Source: an uncultured Lachnospiraceae bacterium | GTDB taxonomy: Bacteria; Bacillota; Clostridia; Lachnospirales; Lachnospiraceae | NCBI GenBank assembly: GCA_934370915.1 | Contig: CAKRNI010000127.1 | Location: 1-7,144, forward strand | Length of the DNA stretch: 7,144 nt | Reading direction: 5' to 3' | Shown here: one piece after another, positions 1 to 6,567 of the stretch | How positions within the stretch are numbered: the first letter of the stretch is position 1 | How the letters are laid out: every line of letters starts with the position of its first letter | The notes under the pieces: model-generated | What the model was told of the DNA's origin: nothing | The model's database searches: none | The model's input: the letters and a program-made list of their open reading frames with translations, nothing else | Position numbers and translations under genes: made by a program

Positions 1-1
1 A

Positions 2-106
2 GGATTCCCGCATCTGTACTTTTACAGCAATGTGAAAATTGCTGAGAATTTTATTAAACGTGCAGAAGCGTGGAAAATTTTTGCATTGACGAGAACTGTA
101 GTTTAA
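2..106 (+). CDS. C-terminal end of an unrecognised upstream gene (partial)
   Basis: An open frame enters from the left edge and ends at a TAA at 104-106, giving 34 residues that start GFPHLYFYSNV and end ALTRTVV. The mix of aromatic, charged and small residues looks like real protein, and the frame ends 55 bp before cobT on the same strand. It does not resemble the C-terminus of CobU or of any cobalamin enzyme I know, and I cannot assign a family. It is more AT-rich than the cob genes that follow. The stop codon lies inside the palindrome GTTTAAAC (101-108). With so little visible, the open frame could be chance, so confidence is modest. It could be co-transcribed with cobT, because no terminator hairpin with a T-run lies between them. 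Confidence 0.4.
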   Translation, partial: GFPHLYFYSNVKIAENFIKRAEAWKIFALTRTVV

Positions 107-161
107 ACGGTATCAGGATACAGTAGAAAACGATTCTTACTAATATGACATAATCAAAAAG

Positions 162-1370
162 ATGAATAACAAAATGAAATGTGACAGCAGAATAAAAGTA
201 AATCTGAAAGAAGAAACTTCGATCGAAGAAACCTGGAACACGTATCTGGATAAGATCCAACCGGCAGATCGGACTGCCATGAAGCTTGCGAAAAAACGCT
301 GGAATTCCGTGGCAAAACCCATCGGAAGTCTCGGGATTCTGGAGGAGGACATTATAAAGATTGCGGGGATCCGCGGGAACGCATCAGGAATGAAACTGGA
401 TCGGTCCGCACTGGCGGTCATGTGCGCGGACCACGGTGTCGTTGCGGAAGGGGTTTCCCAGACAGGTAAAGATGTGACGAGGATCGTTGCGGAAAACTTC
501 ACGAAAGGCGAAACATCGACCTCCAAGATGTGCCGGATCTCCGGAACAGATCTCTACCCTGTGGACATGGGAATGGACTGCGAGCCCACCGGGCAGAAGG
601 AACCTGACATGCACCGGATCCTGGACCGGAAAGTGGCGAGAGGATCCGGAAATATCGCGAGGGAACCGGCGATGAGCAGAACCGGGTGTCTTCAGGCACT
701 TCTTTCCGGCATAGATCTTGCATTCCGGCTGAAAGAGATGGGATACGAAATCCTTGCCGCGGGGGAGATGGGAATCGGAAACACGACCCCTGCTGCCACC
801 ATGAGCGCAGTGCTCGCGGGGCTCTCACCGGAAGAAGCGACCGGCCGGGGCGCCGGACTCTCTGACGCGGGGCTTGAGAAGAAAAAACATGCAGTGGAGA
901 TGGCCGTTTCCCGTTTCTATGAGAAATATCCGGAATATCGGAATGGAACAAAAGAACAATATGAGAAGGGAGAGCTGTCCGCTGTGACCGTGCTTGCAGA
1001 GCTTGGCGGTTTCGATCTCGCAGGAATGACAGGGCTATTCCTCGGCGGAGCGGCGGCAAAGGTACCGGTTTTGATGGATGGATTCCTCTCAACCGTCTCC
1101 GGCCTTCTGGCGGTTCTCATCAGGAAAGAGGCGAAGGACTATATGCTTGCGTCCCATATCTCCACAGAACCTGCCGGGGCGGCGATCCTTCAGATGCTGG
1201 AGCTTCCGGCACCCCTTCACATGGGAATGCATCTCGGCGAGGGAAGCGGGGCGGTTGCCATGATCCCGCTTCTTAAGATGGGAGTTAAGGTATATGAGGA
1301 GATGAGCACGTTTTCTGATATCTCCGTGGAACAGTACGTGGACTATCAGGAGAAAGGAGAGCGGTCATGA
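162..1370 (+). CDS. cobT: Nicotinate-nucleotide--dimethylbenzimidazole phosphoribosyltransferase CobT
   Basis: CobT transfers phosphoribose from nicotinate mononucleotide to a lower-ligand base (classically 5,6-dimethylbenzimidazole), making the alpha-ribotide used by CobS in the cytoplasm. Family signatures are clear: KPIGSLG near residue 52, CADHGVVAEGVSQ from residue 88, GEMGIGNTTPAA with Glu202, and HLGEGSGA with Glu360. The two Glu match conserved active-site acids of the family, the latter being the catalytic base (Glu317 in Salmonella CobT). At 402 residues it is longer than the usual roughly 350. About 20 residues of this excess are an N-terminal extension before the conserved part, which begins near SIEETWNTYLDKIQPAD. 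The ATG at 162 is the first available start and an ATG at 174 is the only close alternative. Neither has a recognisable Shine-Dalgarno sequence, so the start is uncertain. The stop overlaps the cobS start by 4 bp (ATGA), indicating translational coupling. Which base it uses cannot be told from sequence. Confidence 0.96.
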   Translation: MNNKMKCDSRIKVNLKEETSIEETWNTYLDKIQPADRTAMKLAKKRWNSVAKPIGSLGILEEDIIKIAGIRGNASGMKLDRSALAVMCADHGVVAEGVSQTGKDVTRIVAENFTKGETSTSKMCRISGTDLYPVDMGMDCEPTGQKEPDMHRILDRKVARGSGNIAREPAMSRTGCLQALLSGIDLAFRLKEMGYEILAAGEMGIGNTTPAATMSAVLAGLSPEEATGRGAGLSDAGLEKKKHAVEMAVSRFYEKYPEYRNGTKEQYEKGELSAVTVLAELGGFDLAGMTGLFLGGAAAKVPVLMDGFLSTVSGLLAVLIRKEAKDYMLASHISTEPAGAAILQMLELPAPLHMGMHLGEGSGAVAMIPLLKMGVKVYEEMSTFSDISVEQYVDYQEKGERS

Positions 1371-2122
1371 GGGCGGCGATCATCGCTTTTTCCATGTATT
1401 CGAGAATCCCGATGCCGATGTTCGAGTGGAAAGAGGAGGACATGAAATATGCCATGTGTTTCTTCCCGGCCATCGGCGTGGTGATCGGGGCGGTATTTTA
1501 CGGGATGTTCCTGCTGCTCTCATGGCTTCTTCCGGGAAGCTTTCTGGCAGCCGGGATCCTTCTCGCAGTTCCGATCTTTATCACAGGCGGAATCCACATG
1601 GATGGTTTTATGGATACCTGTGATGCCAGGGCGTCCTACGGAGACAGGGAGAAGAAACTCGCGATCTTAAAGGACACCCACACGGGGGCGTTCGCTGTGA
1701 TCTTCGGCGCACTGTATCTGATCCTTTATGCGGCGGCATGTATGGAGCTTGACCGGGAGACGGCGGTGCTTGTCTCGATCGGTTTTGTGATCTCAAGATC
1801 CTTAAGCGGACTTTCCACGGTAACATTTCCGGAAGCGAGAAAACATGGGATGTTGGCAGATTTTATGAAGGACGCGAAGAAGAAAACGGTGGCGGTCTGG
1901 ATGGTCATCCTGTTCCTTGCGGCAGCAGTTTTGGAACTTTTTCTGGGCGGCAGAATTGGGGGGATCATTCTATCAGCATCGATCCTTATCTTTTTCTACT
2001 ACCGGCATATGGCAGTGAAGGAGTTCGGTGGGGTCACGGGGGATCTGGCGGGATTTTTCCTGCAGATCTGTGAGCTTGGGATCCTCCTTGCGGCCGTGAT
2101 CGGGAAGGCGGTGATCGGATGA
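1367..2122 (+). CDS. cobS: Adenosylcobinamide-GDP ribazoletransferase (cobalamin synthase) CobS
   Basis: CobS is the membrane enzyme that joins adenosylcobinamide-GDP to alpha-ribazole (or its 5'-phosphate), completing the nucleotide loop of cobalamin. The 251-residue length is normal for the family. The diagnostic motif GGIHMDGFMDTCDA runs from about residue 74, with acidic residues Asp79, Asp83 and Asp86. It is followed by KDTHTGAFAVI from residue 102. Both match the conserved metal/phosphate-binding acidic motifs of the CobS family. Several hydrophobic segments (roughly residues 33-70, 108-130, 170-190, 194-208 and 222-250) fit a polytopic membrane protein. A strong AAAGGAG at 1353-1359, inside the end of cobT and 7 nt before the ATG, supports this start. 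The gene overlaps both neighbours by 4 bp. This places it in the same translational unit as CobT, which supplies its ribotide substrate, and CobC, which dephosphorylates the substrate or product. Confidence 0.96.
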   Translation: MRAAIIAFSMYSRIPMPMFEWKEEDMKYAMCFFPAIGVVIGAVFYGMFLLLSWLLPGSFLAAGILLAVPIFITGGIHMDGFMDTCDARASYGDREKKLAILKDTHTGAFAVIFGALYLILYAAACMELDRETAVLVSIGFVISRSLSGLSTVTFPEARKHGMLADFMKDAKKKTVAVWMVILFLAAAVLELFLGGRIGGIILSASILIFFYYRHMAVKEFGGVTGDLAGFFLQICELGILLAAVIGKAVIG

Positions 2123-2745
2123 AACTTTTCATGATCCGGCATGGGGCAACGGCCGGGAATCTGGAAAAACGGTATGTGGGCCGGACTGATGAGGGACTGA
2201 CGGAGCAGGCAGTGTTCTTTCTGCAGGAAGAAGCACTGAAGCTTCGGGAGCTTGCAGGAAACGTGGCAGCGATCATCACAAGCCCGATGAAGCGGTGTCT
2301 TGAGACAGCAGAAATTCTGTTCCCGGAGAAGCTATATGAACATGTTCCGAGAATCCAGAAAGCCGGACTCTCCGAGTGTGATTTTGGAACCTTTGAGTAT
2401 AAGAATTATCTGGAACTTTCCGGGGATACGGAGTATCAGCATTTTATCGACACGCTGGGGAGAGAGGGATTTCCCGGCGGGGAGACCACGGAGGCGTTTA
2501 AAGTCCGGACAGTGAAGGCATTTCAGGAAGTATGGAAGGAAATTTCTTCTCAGGCTGAACAGGAGGCTGACCGGACACTCGTTTTTGTCGTTCATGGAGG
2601 AACGATCATGGCAGTCATGGAGGCGTTTTCGGAGGAAAAGAAAAGTTACTATGACTGGCAGGTTGGGAACGGGGAAGGCGTTTTGGGAAAAATGGATGCG
2701 TCAGATGGACAGATCCGCAACGCGAGGATCATTTCAGCTGAATGA
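2119..2745 (+). CDS. cobC: Histidine phosphatase, probable alpha-ribazole-5'-phosphate phosphatase CobC
   Basis: This is a member of the histidine phosphatase (phosphoglycerate mutase-like) superfamily. CobC removes the 5'-phosphate from alpha-ribazole phosphate, or from cobalamin-5'-phosphate, at the end of nucleotide-loop assembly. The N-terminal RHG motif gives the phospho-accepting His8 with Arg7. SPMKR at residues 55-59 supplies the second conserved arginine, SECDFGTFE (85-93) holds the likely acid Glu86, and VVHGGT carries the second histidine, His159. The length of 208 residues is typical. Motifs alone define the superfamily but not the substrate. The CobC assignment rests on the 4-bp overlap with cobS and on cobT just before it. 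A generic phosphatase is possible but less likely in this position. The start is the ATG overlapping the cobS stop, with a modest AAGG at 2105-2108. Confidence 0.88.
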   Translation: MKLFMIRHGATAGNLEKRYVGRTDEGLTEQAVFFLQEEALKLRELAGNVAAIITSPMKRCLETAEILFPEKLYEHVPRIQKAGLSECDFGTFEYKNYLELSGDTEYQHFIDTLGREGFPGGETTEAFKVRTVKAFQEVWKEISSQAEQEADRTLVFVVHGGTIMAVMEAFSEEKKSYYDWQVGNGEGVLGKMDASDGQIRNARIISAE

Positions 2746-2791
2746 TCTGTAACGAAAAGTGTAAAGGAAAAGATGAAGGGAGAACAAAAAC

Positions 2792-3082
2792 ATGATACTT
2801 TTATTATCCGTATGCAGCATCGGATTTCTGATCTACGGTGCGCTGGTCGTAAGCGGCATCTACACGCCGATCAGTTCAAAGATCCTTGTGGAGGATGAAG
2901 AACGGGCAAAATGGTGCCATACAGAGGGAGTCACAAAGATGCTCTGGGGACTGGATCTGGCATTCTTTGTCATGTACCGATGCAGCGTATTTCCGGCAGT
3001 TTTATGGCTGGCGGCATTTCTTGTGCTGACGGTGGTTATTATCATCATGGCATATAAGAATAACGGAAAATATTTGAAATAG
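2792..3082 (+). CDS. Small membrane protein of unknown function inside the cobalamin cluster
   Basis: I do not recognise this 96-residue protein with confidence. It has a hydrophobic N-terminal segment (residues 2-22) and a charged stretch (about 29-49) with EDEERAKWCHTEG. A short hydrophobic segment follows (50-63), then a strong one (66-87), and the basic tail YKNNGKYLK. Two or three membrane passes are likely. The layout recalls small Firmicute membrane proteins such as DUF3784, but the signature is not clear enough to assign. The start is well supported by AAGGGAG at 2776-2782, 9 nt before the ATG. The gene sits 46 bp after cobC and 127 bp before cbiB in the same direction, so co-transcription is likely. 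Cys42-His43 and Cys64 could in principle bind a metal, but this is speculation. A role in B12 synthesis or cobalt handling is suggested only by position. Confidence 0.75.
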   Translation: MILLLSVCSIGFLIYGALVVSGIYTPISSKILVEDEERAKWCHTEGVTKMLWGLDLAFFVMYRCSVFPAVLWLAAFLVLTVVIIIMAYKNNGKYLK

Positions 3083-3140
3083 AGGCTGATATGATTCCTG
3101 ATTTTTTGTCTGCGGGAGAAAAGAACGACAGGCTCATATG
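3083..3140 (+). repeat. Short direct repeat after the small membrane protein gene
   Basis: AGGCTGATATG at 3083-3093 recurs as AGGCTCATATG at 3130-3140, with 10 of 11 bases identical and a 47-bp offset. The first copy begins at the base following the stop codon of the small membrane gene. The second leads into the inverted repeats described for 3115-3167. It may be a remnant of local duplication or a binding site pair, and chance is possible. Confidence 0.3.
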
Positions 3141-3167
3141 CGTATGGAAACATAGTTTCGTTTCTCC
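3115..3167 (+). other. Possible structured RNA element upstream of cbiB
   Basis: The gap between the small membrane gene and cbiB can fold. GGAGAAA (3115-3121) pairs with TTTCTCC (3161-3167). Inside lie two adjacent small hairpins: CATA-TGCG-TATG (3135-3146), whose loop in RNA is a UNCG-type tetraloop, and GAAAC-ATA-GTTTC (3147-3159). Together they could form a three-way junction. An alternative fold pairs AACGA (3124-3128) with TCGTT (3158-3162), extending the outer stem around a 4-nt bulge. There is no T-run after the element, so it is not an obvious terminator. It matches no riboswitch I know, including the cobalamin class, and lies about 30 nt before the cbiB ribosome binding site. The pairing is seen in the sequence; function is unproven. 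Confidence 0.35.
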
Positions 3168-3209
3168 AGCTGAAAACAGGAAAATTACGGCAGGTAAGGA
3201 AGAATTTAC

Positions 3210-4196
3210 ATGATAGACAGAATGGAACTTCTGGCGGTGATCGCGCTTGGCTTTCTGATGGATCAGGTCCTTGGCGATCCGCACTGGCTGTATCACCCGG
3301 TGCGGCTGATCGGGGCATATATCAGTTTTCTGGAAAAAGGAATACGGAGAGTTTTCGGAGACGGGGAACGGGCGCTGCTTGCGGGCGGCGTCGTCCTTGT
3401 CCTTTTTGTGACGGGAACGACGGCGGTCGTATCCGGCGGCATTCTTTATGCCTGCGGGCGGATCTCCCCAGGGCTTAAATTTTTGGTCTCGGTGATCCTT
3501 TGCTATCAGCTATTTGCGGTGAGATCCTTAAAAGATGAGAGCATGAAGGTCTACCGGGAATTGAAAAAAGATGATCTACCGGCAGCCCGGTACGCGGTCT
3601 CCATGATCGTGGGCCGTGATACGGAACGTCTCGACATGACGGGAGTCACGAAAGCGGCGGTGGAAACTGTAGCGGAAAATACTTCGGACGGTGTCGCAGC
3701 CCCGCTTTTTTATATGACTCTCGGCGGCCCGGTCCTCGGCTGGATATATAAAGCAGTTAACACCATGGATTCCATGGTGGGATACAAGAACGACAAGTAT
3801 CTTTATCTTGGAAGGGCGGCGGCAAAGCTTGACGATCTCCTGAACTTCATACCGGCGAGACTCTGCGCCTGGGTCATGATCTTCGCCTCCTATCTGCCAT
3901 CAAAAGATCATGAATTTGACGGTTCCCATGCGAAGGAGATCTTTTTAAGGGACCGTTTCAACCACGCGAGCCCAAATTCCGCCCAGACGGAATCGGTCTG
4001 CGCCGGATCACTCAGGATCCGCCTTGCGGGAGATGCCTGGTATTTCGGAAAACTTTTGAAGAAGAAATACATTGGGGATGATCTGCGGCCGGTAGAGATC
4101 GAGGATATTCCGCGGGCGAATAAGCTTCTTTACCGGACATCATGGATCCTTATGGGACTCTGTGCGGTGGTGGAAACGGTTCTCAATTTATTGTAA
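3210..4196 (+). CDS. cbiB: Adenosylcobinamide-phosphate synthase CbiB (CobD in the aerobic nomenclature)
   Basis: CbiB is the integral membrane enzyme that amidates adenosylcobyric acid with (R)-1-amino-2-propanol or its phosphate, forming adenosylcobinamide (phosphate). The 328-residue length is typical. Conserved blocks appear in the expected order: DQVLGDPHWLYHPVRLIG at 18-35, VGRDTERLD near 134, ETVAENTSDG at 152-161, NTMDSMVGYKN at 184-194, and NHASPNSAQTE at 251-261. Hydrophobic segments near 6-22, 54-80, 87-105, 163-180, 217-230 and 311-328 fit a multi-pass membrane protein. AAGGAAG at 3196-3202, 7 nt before the ATG, supports the start; an ATG four codons later is less well placed. It is flanked by non-coding gaps of 127 and about 105 bp, unlike the tightly overlapped neighbours. 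The partner enzyme making the aminopropanol phosphate, threonine-phosphate decarboxylase, is not in the window. Confidence 0.96.
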   Translation: MIDRMELLAVIALGFLMDQVLGDPHWLYHPVRLIGAYISFLEKGIRRVFGDGERALLAGGVVLVLFVTGTTAVVSGGILYACGRISPGLKFLVSVILCYQLFAVRSLKDESMKVYRELKKDDLPAARYAVSMIVGRDTERLDMTGVTKAAVETVAENTSDGVAAPLFYMTLGGPVLGWIYKAVNTMDSMVGYKNDKYLYLGRAAAKLDDLLNFIPARLCAWVMIFASYLPSKDHEFDGSHAKEIFLRDRFNHASPNSAQTESVCAGSLRIRLAGDAWYFGKLLKKKYIGDDLRPVEIEDIPRANKLLYRTSWILMGLCAVVETVLNLL

Positions 4197-4228
4197 AGAT
4201 GGTTTAGAGGCATAAAAACAGGATATGG

Positions 4229-4283
4229 CAGCAGTCGTAATGCAGAGTATATACGATTATAAATTGTGTTAAAACGGCTGCAG
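4229..4283 (+). other. Possible hairpin in the cobQ leader
   Basis: In the 105-bp gap between cbiB and cobQ, GCAGTCGT (4231-4238) can pair with ACGGCTGC (4274-4281) over 8 bp with one G-U pair. The stem extends to 4229 and 4283 with one mismatch. The 35-nt loop is AT-rich. The right arm ends 6-8 nt before the GGAGG at 4290, so the stem could influence cobQ translation. No run of T follows, so it is not a terminator. A stem of this size can arise by chance. Confidence 0.22.
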
Positions 4284-4289
4284 CACAAC

Positions 4290-4294
4290 GGAGG
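4290..4294 (+). promoter_or_regulatory. Ribosome binding site that fixes the cobQ start
   Basis: GGAGG is a near-perfect Shine-Dalgarno core, 7 nt before the TTG at 4302. It decides in favour of that TTG over the upstream in-frame GTG at 4266, which has no such site and would put the Shine-Dalgarno inside the coding region. Confidence 0.85.
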
Positions 4295-4301
4295 AATCAA
4301 A

Positions 4302-5858
4302 TTGGCAAAAGTAATCATGATCCAGGGAACGATGTCGAATGCTGGGAAAAGCTTTCTCGCGGCGGGGCTCTGCCGGATCTTTAAACAGGACGGGCTCAAG
4401 ACCGCCCCGTTCAAATCCCAGAATATGGCATTAAATTCCTATATCACAAAGGACGGTCTTGAGATGGGCCGTGCTCAGGTCATGCAGGCGGAGGCGGCGG
4501 GAATCGAACCGGAGGCGGCGATGAACCCGATCCTCCTAAAGCCCACCTCCAACATGGGCTCCCAGCTCATCGTAAACGGGGAGGTTCGTGGAAATTATCC
4601 GGCGGCAGAATATTTTAAGATGAAAAAGAGCCTGATCCCGGACATCATGGACGCTTACAACACTCTGGCATCCAGGTACGATGTGATCGTCGTGGAGGGT
4701 GCCGGAAGTCCGGCAGAGATCAACCTCAGGGAGAACGATATCGTGAACATGGGACTGGCTGAGATGCTCGACGCCCCGGTCCTTCTTGCGGGAGATATCG
4801 ACCGGGGCGGGGTCTTCGCCCAGCTTTATGGGACAGCGGCACTTTTGACAGAGGATGAGAGAAGGCGGATCCGGGCCTTTGTGATCAACAAATTCCGCGG
4901 CGATAAGGAGATCTTAAAACCGGGCCTTGCCATGCTCTATGAGCGGATCCGGATCCCGTTCGCGGGTGTGATCCCATATATGGATGTGGATGTGGACGAT
5001 GAGGACAGTCTCTCGGAGCGGCTGACCGGAAAACACGGTTCAGGGCCGCTGCTCGACCGATCCGGACATGAGGCGTTTGCAAAGGTCACGGTGGTAAGAC
5101 TTCCGCGGATCTCTAACTTCACGGACTTCAATTCCCTTGAACGCCTTCCGGGAATCGCTCTTTCCTATGTGAGTCGGCCGGAGGAACTGACAGGATCCGA
5201 TCTCATTATCATACCCGGAACAAAGAATACGATGGGGGATCTCAAATGGATCCGCCAGAACGGGCTGGAGGCAGTGATCACACGGATGGCAGGAAAGGGA
5301 ACTCCTGTTATCGGTGTGTGCGGTGGATTCCAGATGCTCGGAACGAGTCTCGACGATCCCTATGGGGTCGAGGAGGGCGGAACCATGCGGGGAATGGAGC
5401 TCTTACCGATCCGGACGATCTTCGCGGAGAAGAAGACGAGAACGAGAGTAACCGGCACGGCGAGATTTTCGGAGGACGGCGAACCGGTTAAAATTTCCGG
5501 CTACGAGATCCATATGGGTGAGACGATCCGGGATGGTGGAAGGAATTTCTCGGAAATCTGTTGCAGTGATGGAACTGGCGGACACACAGCCGATACAAAA
5601 GAGGATGGCTGCATATACAAAAATGTGTTCGGAACCTACGTCCACGGCGTTTTCGATACGGAGGAGATGCAGACGGCGGTTCGTAACTTCCTTGCCAAAC
5701 AGAAAGGTGTCCGTCCGGACGAATATGAGAGCGGAGCGACCTTTTCCATGGCGAAATACAAAGAGGAACAGTACGATAAAATGGCAAAGATCATCCGGGA
5801 AAATCTCGATATGGATATGATCTACCGGATCTTAGAGCGAAAGGATGTGAGAGGATGA
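4302..5858 (+). CDS. cobQ: Cobyric acid synthase CobQ/CbiP (glutamine-hydrolysing)
   Basis: This enzyme carries out ATP- and glutamine-dependent amidation of four corrin side chains (b, d, e and g), converting adenosylcobyrinic acid a,c-diamide to adenosylcobyric acid in the cytoplasm. The N-terminal synthetase domain starts with the dethiobiotin-synthetase-like nucleotide loop IQGTMSNAGKS (residues 7-17). It continues with QNMALN (40-45), KPTSNMGSQ, EGAGSPAEI and DRGGVF (167-172). The C-terminal class I glutamine amidotransferase domain has the nucleophile Cys340 in GVCGGFQMLG, YEIHMGET, and His448 in YVHGVFD. The 518-residue length is normal. The TTG start is chosen because GGAGG lies 7 nt upstream and the protein then begins MAKVIMIQGT, as family members do. 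An in-frame GTG at 4266 would add 12 unsupported residues. It overlaps cbiC by 4 bp. The DRGG and QNMALN motifs point to CobQ rather than the related a,c-diamide synthase CbiA/CobB. Confidence 0.96.
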   Translation: MAKVIMIQGTMSNAGKSFLAAGLCRIFKQDGLKTAPFKSQNMALNSYITKDGLEMGRAQVMQAEAAGIEPEAAMNPILLKPTSNMGSQLIVNGEVRGNYPAAEYFKMKKSLIPDIMDAYNTLASRYDVIVVEGAGSPAEINLRENDIVNMGLAEMLDAPVLLAGDIDRGGVFAQLYGTAALLTEDERRRIRAFVINKFRGDKEILKPGLAMLYERIRIPFAGVIPYMDVDVDDEDSLSERLTGKHGSGPLLDRSGHEAFAKVTVVRLPRISNFTDFNSLERLPGIALSYVSRPEELTGSDLIIIPGTKNTMGDLKWIRQNGLEAVITRMAGKGTPVIGVCGGFQMLGTSLDDPYGVEEGGTMRGMELLPIRTIFAEKKTRTRVTGTARFSEDGEPVKISGYEIHMGETIRDGGRNFSEICCSDGTGGHTADTKEDGCIYKNVFGTYVHGVFDTEEMQTAVRNFLAKQKGVRPDEYESGATFSMAKYKEEQYDKMAKIIRENLDMDMIYRILERKDVRG

Positions 5859-6538
5859 GCGAACTTGACTGGACAGAAGAATTAAAAAAGCGGACGGGCA
5901 TCGATTTTCTGACGACCCGCCCGATGGAGATCGAAAAGAAGAGCTTTGAGATCATAAAGGGAGAGCTGGGGAACGAGTTTGTTTCCTCCTATCCGGTGGA
6001 GGCGCTCCCGGTTCTCTGCCGGGTGATCCACACGACGGCGGATTTTTCCTACAGGGACACCCTGACGATCACCGACGGAGCTGTCGAAAAGGCAAGGGAA
6101 GCGATCCGACGTGGACTTCCGATCATCACGGACACCACGATGGCTGCATCCGGGATCAATAAAACGGCGGCAGGAAAATTTGGGATCGAGGTGCACTGTT
6201 TTATCGGAGATGAGGATGTGAAGGTAAAAGCGAAGGAGAGCGGCATGACAAGATCTGCGGTCAGCGCGGAAAAGGCCGCAAGACTTTATCCGGAATGCAT
6301 CTACGCGGTGGGCAACGCACCGACGGCCCTGATGCGCCTTTATGAGCTGATCGAAGAAAAAAAAATCCGCCCGGCGCTCATCATCGGAGTCCCGGTGGGA
6401 TTTGTAAATGTGGTGGAAGCAAAAGAGTTGATCTTAAGGACAGATGTTCCGGCCATCGTCGCAAGAGGACGGAAAGGCGGCAGCAATATCGCGGCGGCGA
6501 TCTGCAATGCGTTATTATATGAAGCTGGTGGAAGATAA
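5855..6538 (+). CDS. cbiC: Cobalt-precorrin-8 methylmutase CbiC (precorrin-8X methylmutase family)
   Basis: CbiC moves the methyl group from C-11 to C-12 of the corrin precursor, producing cobyrinic acid (cobalt form in the anaerobic pathway). The 227-residue protein is slightly longer than the usual 205-215, mostly at the N-terminus. Key motifs are RVIHTTAD with the expected catalytic His59, TDTTMAASGI near residue 92, VGNAPTAL near 151, and GVPVGFVNVVEAKE plus RGRKGGSN in the C-terminal third. The ATG overlaps the cobQ stop by 4 bp, with AAAGGA at 5840-5845 as ribosome binding site. It is the last gene before the terminator, so in this cluster it is separated from the other ring-forming cbi genes. 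The anaerobic (cbi) rather than aerobic (cobH) name is inferred from the probable anaerobic host; the sequence does not prove it. Confidence 0.95.
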   Translation: MSELDWTEELKKRTGIDFLTTRPMEIEKKSFEIIKGELGNEFVSSYPVEALPVLCRVIHTTADFSYRDTLTITDGAVEKAREAIRRGLPIITDTTMAASGINKTAAGKFGIEVHCFIGDEDVKVKAKESGMTRSAVSAEKAARLYPECIYAVGNAPTALMRLYELIEEKKIRPALIIGVPVGFVNVVEAKELILRTDVPAIVARGRKGGSNIAAAICNALLYEAGGR

Positions 6539-6567
6539 AAGAATATAGGATGGAATACAGATATAGA

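Noticed and set aside
101..121. Palindrome GTTTAAAC and the small inverted repeat GTATC-AG-GATAC upstream of cobT
   Set aside because: Both are very short, and the second has a 2-nt loop. No T-run follows, so there is no terminator, and no known operator matches.
86..123. Promoter for cobT using TTGACG at 86-91 as -35
   Set aside because: The only nearby -10 candidate (TATCAG at 111-116) is poor and at 19-bp spacing; not strong enough to annotate.
1..161. Cobalamin riboswitch upstream of cobT
   Set aside because: No B12-box-like GCCACTG sequence is present, and the 55-bp gap is far too short for the roughly 200-nt element. Any riboswitch must lie further upstream.
499..1092. Long open frame on the - strand inside cobT (197 codons)
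   Set aside because: It lies wholly antisense to a clear cobT. Its translation is rich in Arg, Pro and Ser, typical of a shadow frame, with no recognisable motif.
2860..3318. 152-codon - strand frame across the small membrane gene, the gap and the start of cbiB
   Set aside because: It overlaps two well-supported + strand genes, has a low-complexity shadow-like composition, and shows no ribosome binding site support that I can see.
4197..4265. Promoter in the cbiB-cobQ gap from TATATA/TATAAA at 4248-4263
   Set aside because: No TTGACA-like hexamer lies at the right distance; the gap is simply AT-rich.
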